A stretch of DNA of 64,000 nt from Streptomyces sp. NRRL B-1140 (GCF_001280065.1 NZ_LGEA01000001.1:248001-312000), one strand, 5' to 3'. Shown: positions 42,341-50,694, numbered from the stretch's first letter. Numbers and translations: made by a program. Notes: generated by a model from the sequence alone, not told the origin.

Positions 42341-44323
42341 ATGCCGCTTCCCGTGCCCGTCCTTCCCGAGGGTGTCGATCCGGCCTGGTTACCGCCCGCC
42401 GCCTTCCGGGCGGTCGGTGGCCGGCGGACGCTGATCCGGGGATCGGGTCCGCTGGTGGAGACGGTGCATGGGGAGGTGGCCGAGGCCTGCCGGAGTTTCG
42501 GGGGCCGGGTCGTGCGGGACGCCGTCGCGGACGGCTCGTACGACCTGGTTCTCGGCCTCGGTACCGGCGAACTCGGTGACGAGGGCTTCACTCTCGCGCG
42601 TGCGGGCGGCACGACGACCGTCACCGCCTCGGGCGGCCGGGGGCTTCTGTACGGGCTGTTCCACGTCGTGCGTCTCGGAGAGGCGGCGTTCCTGGATGAG
42701 TGGGCGCCGCAAATCCATCGCCCGGCGCTCGCGCTGCGGATGCTCGACCACTGGGACAACGTGGCCGTGCACCCGGTCATGGGCCAGGTGGAGCGCGGGT
42801 ACGCGGGCGGCTCGCTGTTCTGGCGGGACGGCGGGGCGCGGGGCGAACTCGAGCGGGTGCGGGCGTACGGCAGGCTGCTCGCGGCGTGCGGGATCAACGC
42901 GCTGAGCGTGAACAACGTCAACGTGCACGCGGCCGAGGCGCGGCTGCTGACCGACCGCATCGGTGACGTGGCCGAGATCGCGGGGGCGTTGCGGCCCTAC
43001 GGCATCCGTACCCATCTGTCGGTCTCCTTCGCGTCCCCGGTCACGCTCGGCGGGCTGCCCACGGCCGACCCGCTGGACGAGGCGGTGCGCGACTGGTGGG
43101 CCGAGGCGACGCGGCGGGTGTACGAGGCCGTACCCGACTTCGGCGGGTACGTGGTGAAGGCCGACTCGGAGGGGCAGCCGGGGCCGTTCGCGTACGGCCG
43201 CAGTCACGCCGACGGTGCGAACCTGCTCGCGGCGGCGCTGGAGCCGTTCGGCGGCACGGTGCACTGGCGGGCGTTCGTCTACGACCACCGCCAGGACTGG
43301 CGGGACCGCACGACCGACCGGGCCCGGGCCGCGTACGACCATTTCGTGCCGCTGGACGGGGAGTTCGAGGCCGGTGCCGCGCTCCAGGTGAAGCACGGGC
43401 CGATGGACTTCCAGGTGCGCGAACCGGTCTCGCCGCTGATCGGGGCCATGCCGCGGACCCGGCTGGCGGTGGAGCTGCAGGTCACCCAGGAGTACACCGG
43501 GCAGCAGCGGCACACCTGCTGGCTGGGGCCCATGTGGAGCGAGGTGCTGCGGTTCCGGCACCAACCGGGCCTGACCGTCGCCGAGTTGGCGCGGGGCGGG
43601 CTCGTCGGCGTGTCCAACGCGGGTGACGACCCGTTCTGGACGGGGCATCCGCTGGCGCAGGCCAATCTGTACACCTTCGGGCGGCTGGCCTGGCAGCCGG
43701 ACGCCGATCCGGGCGCGGTGCTCGACGAATGGATCGCGCTCGGCTTCCCGGACGCCCCCGCACGGCTGGCCGACGGGCTGCACGCCGTGCTCGACGGCTC
43801 GTGGCGGACGTACGAGAAGTACACCGCTCCCCTGGGGGTCGGCTTCATGGTGCAGCCGGGGCACCATTACGGGCCGAGTGTGGAGGGGTACGAGTACAGC
43901 CCGTGGGGGACCTATCACTTCGCCGACCGGGACGGCGTCGGGGTCGACCGCGGTGTGCGGGGCGGTACGGGGTTCGCCGGACAGTACGGCACGCCGTGGG
44001 CCGAGCTGTACGAGTCGCCGAAGACCTGCCCGGACGAGCTGCTGCTGTTCTTCCATCACGTGCCGTACGGGCATGTGCTGAAGAGCGGGAAGACGGTGGT
44101 CCAGCACATCTACGACACCCACTTCGAGGGGGTCGAGGAGGTCGAGGAGGCCCGGGCGGTGTGGGACTCGCTGGCCGGGCTGGTGGACCCGGCACGCCAT
44201 GCCCGGGTGGCGGAGCGCTACGAGGAGCAGCTCCGCAGTGCCCGCGAGTGGCGCGATCAGGTCAACAGCTACTTCTTCCGCGCGTCCGGGGTGCCGGACG
44301 CGCGGGGGCGGCGAATCTTCTGA
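42341..44323 (+). CDS. aguA: Alpha-glucuronidase, glycoside hydrolase family 67
   Basis: A 660-residue cytoplasmic enzyme (no signal peptide) that removes 4-O-methyl-glucuronic acid from the non-reducing end of aldouronic acids, the short acidic fragments of glucuronoxylan. An N-terminal GH67N sandwich (about 1-125) precedes the barrel. Proposed catalytic residues are Glu277 (acid, KADSEGQPGP), Asp356 (DFQVREPVSP) and Glu384 (QVTQEYTGQ); their spacing of 79 and 28 equals that of Geobacillus AguA (E285, D364, E392). The gene starts 20 bp after the GH92 mannosidase, with TTGGGGG as ribosome-binding site, and is convergent with the aldouronate-type transporter operon that would supply its substrate. 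Confidence 0.92.
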   Translation: MPLPVPVLPEGVDPAWLPPAAFRAVGGRRTLIRGSGPLVETVHGEVAEACRSFGGRVVRDAVADGSYDLVLGLGTGELGDEGFTLARAGGTTTVTASGGRGLLYGLFHVVRLGEAAFLDEWAPQIHRPALALRMLDHWDNVAVHPVMGQVERGYAGGSLFWRDGGARGELERVRAYGRLLAACGINALSVNNVNVHAAEARLLTDRIGDVAEIAGALRPYGIRTHLSVSFASPVTLGGLPTADPLDEAVRDWWAEATRRVYEAVPDFGGYVVKADSEGQPGPFAYGRSHADGANLLAAALEPFGGTVHWRAFVYDHRQDWRDRTTDRARAAYDHFVPLDGEFEAGAALQVKHGPMDFQVREPVSPLIGAMPRTRLAVELQVTQEYTGQQRHTCWLGPMWSEVLRFRHQPGLTVAELARGGLVGVSNAGDDPFWTGHPLAQANLYTFGRLAWQPDADPGAVLDEWIALGFPDAPARLADGLHAVLDGSWRTYEKYTAPLGVGFMVQPGHHYGPSVEGYEYSPWGTYHFADRDGVGVDRGVRGGTGFAGQYGTPWAELYESPKTCPDELLLFFHHVPYGHVLKSGKTVVQHIYDTHFEGVEEVEEARAVWDSLAGLVDPARHARVAERYEEQLRSAREWRDQVNSYFFRASGVPDARGRRIF

Positions 44324-44345
44324 AGGGCCGCCACCCCCTTGTGCG

Positions 44346-45029
44346 TCATGCGGTGAAGTCCCTCCGCGTCTCGGCGATCACCGAGCGGCTGCCGTGCAGC
44401 AGGGACAGCAGCAGCGGGGCGGCCAGCAGGGCGGGAAGGGCCTCGGTCAGCACGGTCGCCGACGCGGCCGTCAGGACCAGCAGGGAGGCGGCGGCGAGAG
44501 TGGCGCGGCCGTGCCGGAACACGAAGTACGCGGCGAGGCGGGCGGTGTCCCGGGCGCGGAAGGCGAACAGGGACGTGAGGACGAGGGCGTGTGCGCCCCA
44601 GAGCAGGGAGCCGGTGCCGGTCAGCGCGAGCAGCAGCGCCCACCAGCCGGGCAGGCCGGTGGCGGAGAAGTGCGTGAGGGTGAAGGCGATGACCGTCAGC
44701 CACAGCAGCAGGGGCGCCCACAGCTTCAGTGCCGGTACGGCGTTGAGCCGCCAGCCGCGCAGATAGGCGCGGCCCGGGTGCAGCTCGGTGAGGTCGCGGC
44801 TGCGGTGGTGGAGGGCGTAGAGGGCGGCGGACAGGGCCGGCCCGAGGGGCAGCAGGCACAGGGCCGCCAGGGGGATGTTGGCCGGGTCGGGGCCGAGCAG
44901 CGGCAGTGCGGCCAGGCCCGGGGAGGCGGTGAGGAGGAGCAGCGCCTCGACGGTCAGGAGGGTGTGGATCAGGGCGCAGGCCCGGGAGAGGGTTCCGGTG
45001 CCGAAGCCGGAGGCGCGCACGGTGCTCAT
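44346..45029 (-). CDS. DUF624 (YesL-type) membrane protein
   Basis: A 227-residue integral membrane protein with five or six helices and the loop SRDLTELHPGRAYLRGWRLN, which fits the DUF624/YesL family. Genes of this family accompany LplA/LplB/YtcP-type oligosaccharide transporters in Bacillus and Streptomyces and are thought to be accessory to them; the molecular role is not known. It is the last gene of the transporter operon, 115 bp after the binding protein gene, with a stem-loop in the gap. The ATG at 45027-45029 was chosen because the upstream extension is Arg/Ala-rich and not hydrophobic. Confidence 0.75.
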   Translation of the reverse strand: MSTVRASGFGTGTLSRACALIHTLLTVEALLLLTASPGLAALPLLGPDPANIPLAALCLLPLGPALSAALYALHHRSRDLTELHPGRAYLRGWRLNAVPALKLWAPLLLWLTVIAFTLTHFSATGLPGWWALLLALTGTGSLLWGAHALVLTSLFAFRARDTARLAAYFVFRHGRATLAAASLLVLTAASATVLTEALPALLAAPLLLSLLHGSRSVIAETRRDFTA

Positions 45030-45052
45030 GTGGCGGCCTGCCGGCCGGGCGG

Positions 45053-45089
45053 CCGCCGCACGTGCCGGTGGCCCTGCCACGTGTGGCGG
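45053..45089 (-). promoter_or_regulatory. Stem-loop between the binding protein and DUF624 genes
   Basis: CCGCCGCACGTG and CACGTGTGGCGG form a 12-bp stem with one mismatch and a 13-nt loop, 55 bp after the binding-protein stop. It probably acts as a partial terminator or mRNA stabiliser. Confidence 0.5.
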
Positions 45090-45144
45090 CGGTGCACCGC
45101 CGTTCCGCGGGTGAAACGGCCGCTCGGCGCCACGGGGACGCGGA

Positions 45145-46800
45145 TCACCCGTTCTCCTTCCTGAACCGCTCGTAGGCCTTGTTGTGCAGGTCGACGAGCT
45201 GCTGCATGTTCTTCGACTTCAGCTCGGCGAGGTAGGAGTTCCACTGGGACAGCGGGCGTTTGCCGAGGACGAACTGGAGCGTGTTCTGGATGACGTGGTC
45301 CTTCAGCGGGGTCTCCCAGAGGGTGGCCTGCTCCTGCTCGAAGGACTGCAGGGGGTGGGCCGGGTCGACGGGCAGTTGCCGGCGCTGGGCCATGGCCTCC
45401 TGGAACTTCTTCTCGTCCGGGCCGAACATCGAGGAGACGAGCTCCCAGCTGCCCCCGTAGGCGAAGACGCCGTTGTAGAAACCGAAGTCCTTCTGCATGT
45501 CCTTCGGGGCGTCCGGGTCGGAGCCCATGAGGCTGATGCCGGGCTTCGGCCGGTACCGGCCTGCGGAGCGCGTGTGGGTGACGCCCTCGATGCCCCACCG
45601 GGCCAGCCGCTGGCCTTCGTCGGAGTACCAGAGCCAGTCCACGAACTGCATCATGGCGACGAAGTCGTCGCTCTTGAGCGCCTTGCTGGAGATCATGACG
45701 CCGTTCTCCAGCCGGCCGCCGCCCAGCACCACGGGACCGGCGGGTCCGAGCGGCACCGGCACCATGTCGATCCTCGCGCCCTTGACCTGCTTCTCCAGGT
45801 TGTACCGGTAGTCCTGCACCAGCACCTGCGGGTTGGCGCTCATCGCGTAGGACTTCTCGGCGAGCAGCTTCTGCAGCGCCTGGTCGTCGGTCTGGCTGAA
45901 GCTCTCGGGGTCCATGAGCTTCTCGGCGACGAGTCCGCGCAGGTACTCGACCATCTGGCGGTAGGCGTCCTGCGCGCCGGTGAACACGTACTTCTGCGCC
46001 TTGTGGTCGAAGCTGATGTTGTCGTACGTCCAGCCCGCCTTCACCCCGTACGCCTGGCCGAGGTAGCTGAACAGGGCGCCGCAGGGGAACGGGGTGTTGG
46101 TGCTCCAGCGGTCGGTGAGGGGGTACGTGCCCGGGTGCTCCTCCTTGAGCGCCTTGAGGACGTCGTACACCTCGTCCCACGTGGTGGGCAGGCTCAGGCC
46201 GTGCCGGTCGAGGACGTCCGTGCGGAAGGACAGCGAGTAGTTGGCCTTGGTCTTCTCGTGCAGGCCGGGCAGCAGGTAGTAGCGGCCGTCGGACTGGCGG
46301 ATCGAGTCGAGCTCGGGCTCCAGCTTCCACTTGCGCACCTTCTCGCGGAAGTTCGGCATCAGCTTCACGTAGTCGCTGACCGGGAGGATCGCGCCCGAGG
46401 AGACGAAAGCGACCTCCGAGGGGTGGTACGTCTTCGGGATCAGGGAGGGGGCGTCGCCCGCGCCGATGAGCACGCTGCGCTTCTTCTCGTAGTCGGCGAG
46501 CGGCACGTCGACCGGCTCGAGGGTCACACCGGTGCGCTTGGTCAGCTCCTTCCAGAACAGCCAGTCGCTCTTCATCGGGTAGACCGGGTTGTTGTTGTGC
46601 AGCACCGCGAAGGACAGCGGCCTGGAGGCCTTGAACTGCTGCCCGGCCCGGTAGTTCTTCATGGCCCCGTCCTGCTTCTTCGACAGGTCCTTGCCGTCCC
46701 CGCCGTCGTCACCGCCGCCGCAGCCGGTGACCGTGGCGAGGCCGATGAAGCCGGCCGCGGCGAGTACCTGGCGCCGCGACAACCGTCCTTCGTTCTGCAC
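45145..46800 (-). CDS. Aldouronate-type oligosaccharide-binding lipoprotein (LplA family)
   Basis: A 551-residue solute-binding lipoprotein, larger than the usual 430 residues, as is typical of the LplA/YtcQ group. The signal peptide LSRRQVLAAAGFIGLATVTG ends at the lipobox cysteine and begins with a twin-arginine. The GTG at 46798-46800 has AAGGGG 6 nt upstream. The operon has LplB- and YtcP-type permeases, the arrangement found in the Paenibacillus aldouronate cluster next to aguA. The nearby GH67 alpha-glucuronidase and CE7 esterase support aldotetraouronic acid as the substrate; a different acidic oligosaccharide remains possible. Confidence 0.83.
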   Translation of the reverse strand: MQNEGRLSRRQVLAAAGFIGLATVTGCGGGDDGGDGKDLSKKQDGAMKNYRAGQQFKASRPLSFAVLHNNNPVYPMKSDWLFWKELTKRTGVTLEPVDVPLADYEKKRSVLIGAGDAPSLIPKTYHPSEVAFVSSGAILPVSDYVKLMPNFREKVRKWKLEPELDSIRQSDGRYYLLPGLHEKTKANYSLSFRTDVLDRHGLSLPTTWDEVYDVLKALKEEHPGTYPLTDRWSTNTPFPCGALFSYLGQAYGVKAGWTYDNISFDHKAQKYVFTGAQDAYRQMVEYLRGLVAEKLMDPESFSQTDDQALQKLLAEKSYAMSANPQVLVQDYRYNLEKQVKGARIDMVPVPLGPAGPVVLGGGRLENGVMISSKALKSDDFVAMMQFVDWLWYSDEGQRLARWGIEGVTHTRSAGRYRPKPGISLMGSDPDAPKDMQKDFGFYNGVFAYGGSWELVSSMFGPDEKKFQEAMAQRRQLPVDPAHPLQSFEQEQATLWETPLKDHVIQNTLQFVLGKRPLSQWNSYLAELKSKNMQQLVDLHNKAYERFRKENG

Positions 46801-46844
46801 GACAATCCCCTTGTTCCGTAGTCGAGTTGAGGAGCGGAACGCGG

Positions 46845-47717
46845 TCAGCCCTTGACCGCGCCGAGCATCACGCCCGAGACGAAGTAGCGCTGGACGAACG
46901 GGTACACGGCCAGGATCGGCAGGGCGGTGAGGACGATGGTGACCGACTGGATGTTGGCGCCGACCTGGCTGAGCTGCTCGGTTCCGGCACCGGCGTTGCC
47001 ACCGCCGGTGGCGCCCTGGATGAGGTTGCGCAGGTAGACCGTGACCGGCATCAGCTCGGTCCGGTCCATGTAGAGGAACGCGCTGAACCAGGAGTTCCAG
47101 AAGGACACCGAGTAGAAGAGCACCATGGTCGCCACGACCGCCTTGGACAGCGGCAGCACGATCCTCAGCAGGGTGCCGTAGGTGCTCAGGCCGTCGATCT
47201 GCGCGGCCTCCTCCAGCTCCGTCGGCAGATTCTCGAAGAAGGCCTTCATCACCAGCAGGTTGAAGACGCTGATCGCGTTCGGCAGGGCGATCGCCCACAC
47301 GCTGTTCTTCAGGCCGAGGCTGGTGACCAGGATGTAGTTCGGGATCAGGCCGCCGGTGAAGAACATGGTGAACACGGCGATGCCGACGAGCACGCCACGG
47401 CCCTTGAGGTGCTTCTTCGACAGGACGTAGGCGTAACAGGTCGTCAGGACCATGGCGACGGCCGTCGCCACGACCGTGTAGAGCACGGTGTTGCCGTAGT
47501 TCCGCCAGAACATCGAGTCCTGGAAGACGATCCGGTACGTGGTGAGGTTGAACCCCTTGGGCAGCAGCGTCACCTCACCGGCCCGGATCTGCCGCTCCCC
47601 GCTGAAGGACCGCGCGAGGATGTTGACGAAGGGGTAGAGGGTCACCAGCACGACGAGCGTGAGGATCACCCCGTTGACGCCCTGGAAGACCCGCTGGGAG
47701 CGGCTCGGCCTCACCAC
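46845..47717 (-). CDS. ABC transporter permease, YtcP/LplC type
   Basis: A 290-residue CUT1 permease with six helices and the EAA loop EAAQIDGLSTYGTLLRI. The GTG at 47715-47717 (a second GTG follows directly) overlaps the end of the LplB-type permease gene by 7 bp, so the two are translationally coupled. It forms half of the channel for the oligosaccharide bound by the downstream-encoded lipoprotein. The segment GGGNAGAGTEQL in an outer loop is specific to this subgroup. Confidence 0.86.
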   Translation of the reverse strand: MVRPSRSQRVFQGVNGVILTLVVLVTLYPFVNILARSFSGERQIRAGEVTLLPKGFNLTTYRIVFQDSMFWRNYGNTVLYTVVATAVAMVLTTCYAYVLSKKHLKGRGVLVGIAVFTMFFTGGLIPNYILVTSLGLKNSVWAIALPNAISVFNLLVMKAFFENLPTELEEAAQIDGLSTYGTLLRIVLPLSKAVVATMVLFYSVSFWNSWFSAFLYMDRTELMPVTVYLRNLIQGATGGGNAGAGTEQLSQVGANIQSVTIVLTALPILAVYPFVQRYFVSGVMLGAVKG

Positions 47718-48703
47718 AGGCTCGTCCCCACCGTGCGGCGCGAGAGCGTGTTGGCGGACGTGATCAGGACCAGGCCGATGACCGCCTCGAACAGGCCGAT
47801 GGCGGCGGCGTAGCTGAAGCTGTTGGACTCCACGCCGGCGCGGTAGACGTACGTCGAGATCACATCCGCGGTGGGGTAGGTGAGCGGGTTGTACAGCAGC
47901 AGCACCTTCTCGAAGCCGACCGCCATGAACGTGCCGACGTTGAGGATCAGCAGCGTGATCATGGTGGGGCGGATGCCGGGCAGGGTGACGTGCCAGATCT
48001 GCCGCCAGCGGCCCGCGCCGTCGATGCGGGCGGCTTCGTACAGGTCCTCGTCGATCGTGGTGAGCGCGGCGAGGTAGAGGATCGTGCCCCAGCCGGCGGT
48101 CTGCCAGATCTCGGAACCGACGTAGACGGTGCGGAACCACCCGGGTTCCTGGATGAAGCGGACCGGGTCGTGACCGAGCAGGCCGAGGACGTGGTTGACG
48201 GGGCCGTCGCTCGCGAGCATCTGCATCGTGATGCCCGCGACGATCACGATCGACAGGAAGTGCGGGAGGTACGACACCGACTGCACGAACCGCTTCAGGG
48301 AGCGCCGGCGCACCTCGTTCAGCAGCAGCGCGAGCACGATCGGGATCGGGAAGCAGAAGACGAGCGTGAGCCCGCCCAGCCACAGGGTGTTGCGGAACAC
48401 CTGCCAGAAGGTGGGGTCACCGAGGAACATCCGCACATAGCGCAGGCCCACCCATTCCTCACCGAAGATCGAACCGCCGGGCTCGAAGCGCCGGAAGGCG
48501 ATCACGTTGCCGATCATCGGCAGATAGCGGAAGACCAGGAAGAACAGCAGCGGCAGGATCGCCAGCGAGTACAACTGCCAGTCGCGGCGCAGTGCTCGTC
48601 GCCATGCGCTCCGGGTGGGCGCCCGCTCGCCGCGCCGGGGAGCGGCCCGGGCCGGCGGCTGGTCCTGGGAGCCCGGTGGGGCCGAAGTGGTGGACGTGCT
48701 CAT
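47711..48703 (-). CDS. ABC transporter permease, LplB/YteP type
   Basis: A 330-residue CUT1 permease with six helices following a basic 45-residue N-terminal tail; the EAA loop is EAARIDGAGRWRQIWHV. It is the first gene of the aldouronate-type operon. Its ATG at 48701-48703 lies 35 bp after the xylan box and about 70 bp after the -10 hexamer described at 48772-48800. No ATPase is encoded nearby, as usual for Streptomyces CUT1 systems that borrow MsiK. Confidence 0.87.
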   Translation of the reverse strand: MSTSTTSAPPGSQDQPPARAAPRRGERAPTRSAWRRALRRDWQLYSLAILPLLFFLVFRYLPMIGNVIAFRRFEPGGSIFGEEWVGLRYVRMFLGDPTFWQVFRNTLWLGGLTLVFCFPIPIVLALLLNEVRRRSLKRFVQSVSYLPHFLSIVIVAGITMQMLASDGPVNHVLGLLGHDPVRFIQEPGWFRTVYVGSEIWQTAGWGTILYLAALTTIDEDLYEAARIDGAGRWRQIWHVTLPGIRPTMITLLILNVGTFMAVGFEKVLLLYNPLTYPTADVISTYVYRAGVESNSFSYAAAIGLFEAVIGLVLITSANTLSRRTVGTSLW

Positions 48704-48737
48704 TGCTCGGGCCTCCCGTGGACATGGGACGCGGAAC

Positions 48738-48748
48738 CGAAACTTTCG
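48738..48748. promoter_or_regulatory. Xylan-regulon box CGAAACTTTCG
   Basis: CGAAACTTTCG is an 11-bp palindrome around a central base. This sequence is known in Streptomyces upstream of xylanase and beta-xylosidase genes (bxlR-type regulation). Here it sits between the promoter and the start of the transporter operon, where a bound repressor would block transcription. Confidence 0.65.
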
Positions 48749-48771
48749 AGCTCTTGCCGGTAACTTGCGGC

Positions 48772-48800
48772 AACCTATGGGGCTGAGAAAGCGCTGTCAA
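48772..48800 (-). promoter_or_regulatory. Promoter of the aldouronate-type transporter operon
   Basis: Minus strand: -35 TTGACA (48795-48800), 17-nt spacer, -10 TAGGTT (48772-48777), close to the housekeeping consensus. The -35 region overlaps the cre-like word GAGAAAGCGCTGTCA (48785-48799), which recurs with one change at 17265-17279. Confidence 0.65.
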
Positions 48801-48862
48801 TGGGTGCTGCGCCACTCGGGCGGGACGTTTGGGGCGCGTTGGAAGCCCATCGGAGCTGGGTA

Positions 48863-48876
48863 TGACTCCGGAGTCA
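48863..48876. promoter_or_regulatory. Perfect 14-bp palindrome before the CE7 esterase
   Basis: TGACTCCGGAGTCA overlaps a possible -10 box TATGAC (48861-48866) that has TTGGAA 16 nt upstream. It lies 58 bp before the esterase start and may be its operator. Confidence 0.4.
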
Positions 48877-48934
48877 CTCACCCTTGCCCGTCCGCAAGTT
48901 TCTGGATGACCACCGACTCCTGCGAGGTGCTGCT

Positions 48935-49921
48935 GTGCCGGCTTTCGACCTGCCACCGACCGAACTGGAGCGCCACCGCCCGGACATCGAGGAGCCCGCC
49001 GACTTCGACGCGTTCTGGCAGGACACCCTGACGGCGGCCGGGGAGGCGGAACCTCTGGTGTCGGTGCGGCCCGTGGAGACGGGCCTTCGGCTGACGCAGA
49101 CCTGGGACGTGACGTTCCGGGGTTTCGCGGGCGACCCGGTGCGCGCGTGGTTCAGCCGGCCCGCCGGGACGGACGAACCGCTGCCCGCCGTGGTCGAGTT
49201 CGCCGGCTACGGGCGCGGTCGCGGCCTTCCGCACGAGCGCCTGACGTGGGTGAACGCCGGGTACGCGCACCTGCTCATGGACAACCGCGGCCAGGGCGAC
49301 CAGTACGGGTGCGGCGGCGACACCCCCGATCCGCACGCCGTCGCACCGGGCGGGCCCGGGCCGGCGGTGCGCGGGCTGCTCGCCGCCGAGGACTATCACT
49401 ACCGGCGTCTGATCACGGACGCGGTGCGTGCCGTCGCGGCCGTACGGGAGTTGCCGGGGGTCGATCCGGGGCGGATCGCCGCCGTGGGCAACAGCCAGGG
49501 AGGCGGACTGGCCCTGGCGGTCGCGGGGCTCGTGCCCGGACTGGCGGCACTGCTGACCACGGCGCCGCTGCTGTGCGGGATCCGGCGCGCCCTGGCCCTC
49601 ACGGACGCCGGGCCCTACGGCGAGATCGCCTCCTACCTGTCCGTCCACCGGGGTGCCGAGCGTGCCGCCTTCCGGACCCTGTCCTATGTCGAGGGTGTCT
49701 CCTTCGCCCGCCGCGCGCAGGCCCCGGCCCACTTCGGGGTGGGCCTGCGGGACACGGTGTGCCCGCCGAGCGGGGCATACGCCGCCTTCAACCGCTACGC
49801 CGAACTGACCGGCACGGACCCGCGCAAGGAGATCCACGCCTATCCGTTCAACGGGCACGAAGGCGGCGAGGCGGTGCAGGTGCGGCGGCAACTGGACTGG
49901 CTGCGCGGGGTGCTGGGCTGA
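48935..49921 (+). CDS. Acetyl xylan esterase, carbohydrate esterase family 7
   Basis: A 328-residue cytoplasmic esterase that removes acetyl groups from xylo-oligosaccharides (and often cephalosporin C). It has the CE7 signature RGQGDQYG, the nucleophile elbow GNSQGGG with Ser187, and likely Asp273 (GLRDTVCPPSG) and His308 (NGHEGGE). The length and residue spacing match known family members. I chose the GTG at 48935 because GAGG lies 7 nt upstream; a TTG at 48884 is in frame but would add 17 residues not found in the family. It is divergent from the aldouronate-type transporter, fitting intracellular deacetylation of imported xylan fragments before GH67 acts. Confidence 0.9.
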   Translation: MPAFDLPPTELERHRPDIEEPADFDAFWQDTLTAAGEAEPLVSVRPVETGLRLTQTWDVTFRGFAGDPVRAWFSRPAGTDEPLPAVVEFAGYGRGRGLPHERLTWVNAGYAHLLMDNRGQGDQYGCGGDTPDPHAVAPGGPGPAVRGLLAAEDYHYRRLITDAVRAVAAVRELPGVDPGRIAAVGNSQGGGLALAVAGLVPGLAALLTTAPLLCGIRRALALTDAGPYGEIASYLSVHRGAERAAFRTLSYVEGVSFARRAQAPAHFGVGLRDTVCPPSGAYAAFNRYAELTGTDPRKEIHAYPFNGHEGGEAVQVRRQLDWLRGVLG

Positions 49922-49934
49922 CGATCCCCCGGGG

Positions 49935-50345
49935 TCACCCCGCGACCGGAGACTCCGCGGTGCAGCCGCCGGCGGTCACCAGGCCCCCGGCACTCTGCTC
50001 CTCGATCACCTTGCCCTTGTGGATGATCTTGCAGGTGATCCGGGAACCTTCGGGGTCGGCGGCGACCGGCATGACCGCCGCCGGCATGATGCCGCGCAGC
50101 GTGACCGTCTTCTTCCAGGGCAGTTCGGGCTTCGACACCGACTCGATCTTCGGATCCATGGCCTTGCCCCCGCCGCCGTGGAACTCGATCGAGTCGACGT
50201 TCTCCCCCGTCACCTCGTAGGTGACCTCGTACGTCTCGTCGACGGCCTTGTCGACCTGGTCGACCGCCTCGGAGCAGGCGGTGAGGCCGAGCGCGAGACC
50301 GGTGACGGCGACGGAACAGACGGCGGCGCGAAGGCTGCGCTTCAA
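49935..50345 (-). CDS. MmpS-like lipoprotein
   Basis: A 136-residue lipoprotein with the lipobox LTAC (Cys about residue 24) and a small beta-sandwich domain beginning YEVTYEVTGENVDSIEF, which resembles the MmpS family. In mycobacteria MmpS proteins assist MmpL lipid or siderophore exporters, but no MmpL gene is near. Cysteines at about residues 105 and 128 may form a disulfide. Its upstream region has two inverted repeats (50400-50419 and 50445-50462). Confidence 0.7.
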   Translation of the reverse strand: MKRSLRAAVCSVAVTGLALGLTACSEAVDQVDKAVDETYEVTYEVTGENVDSIEFHGGGGKAMDPKIESVSKPELPWKKTVTLRGIMPAAVMPVAADPEGSRITCKIIHKGKVIEEQSAGGLVTAGGCTAESPVAG

Positions 50346-50399
50346 AGGGATCCCCCCGGATCACGACGGTCGAGTCCCGCAGCCAACCGCAAAGGGCAG

Positions 50400-50419
50400 G
50401 TAAAGTCAACTCGCTTTAC
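50400..50419. promoter_or_regulatory. Inverted repeat upstream of the MmpS-like gene
   Basis: GTAAAG and CTTTAC with 8 nt between, 55 bp before the MmpS-like start. It resembles a TetR-type operator; the regulator is unknown. Confidence 0.4.
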
Positions 50420-50444
50420 GCGCAGACCTGTTGGGCGATCGCCG

Positions 50445-50462
50445 GTGACGGCCGGCCGTCAC
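50445..50462. promoter_or_regulatory. Perfect 18-bp palindrome
   Basis: GTGACGGCCGGCCGTCAC equals its reverse complement. It lies about 100 bp upstream of the MmpS-like start and 77 bp before the LPMO -35 box; it could be an operator for either gene. Confidence 0.45.
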
Positions 50463-50538
50463 ACACCCGCACCCTCGCCGGCGAAGGCATTCGGCACACC
50501 GGCAGGGGCATCCGGTCCAGAGCCTCCTTCCGGAGCCG

Positions 50539-50567
50539 TTTACATCTGTGCCGCCGGGCGCTAACTT
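50539..50567 (+). promoter_or_regulatory. LPMO promoter
   Basis: -35 TTTACA (50539-50544), 17-nt spacer, -10 TAACTT (50562-50567). Transcription should begin near 50574, just before the CebR box. Confidence 0.6.
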
Positions 50568-50581
50568 CCGCAACAGCGGGG

Positions 50582-50595
50582 TGGGAGCGCTCCCA
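50582..50595. promoter_or_regulatory. CebR-type operator
   Basis: TGGGAGCGCTCCCA, the perfect 14-bp palindrome recognised by the cellobiose-responsive LacI-family repressor CebR in Streptomyces. It is placed directly after the predicted transcription start of the LPMO gene. Confidence 0.8.
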
Positions 50596-50694
50596 TCACG
50601 GTGGACCGGAACCCGCCCTCGAGCCGCCCCCACCCCGCACATCCGAACACCCGCACATCCGCAGGTCCGTACCCCACGAACGGATGGTGCTGTC

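Larger units (their letters stand above)
50346..50694. other. Divergent regulatory region, MmpS-like gene to LPMO (349 bp)
   Basis: It holds, in order, a GTAAAG/CTTTAC inverted repeat, an 18-bp perfect palindrome, the LPMO promoter, and the CebR box. The last 100 bp, an untranslated leader with CA-rich repeats of ACATCCG type, precede the LPMO start. Confidence 0.6.

Noticed and set aside
48884..48934. TTG start for the CE7 esterase
   Set aside because: No ribosome-binding site, and the GTG at 48935 gives the catalytic serine the position usual in the family.
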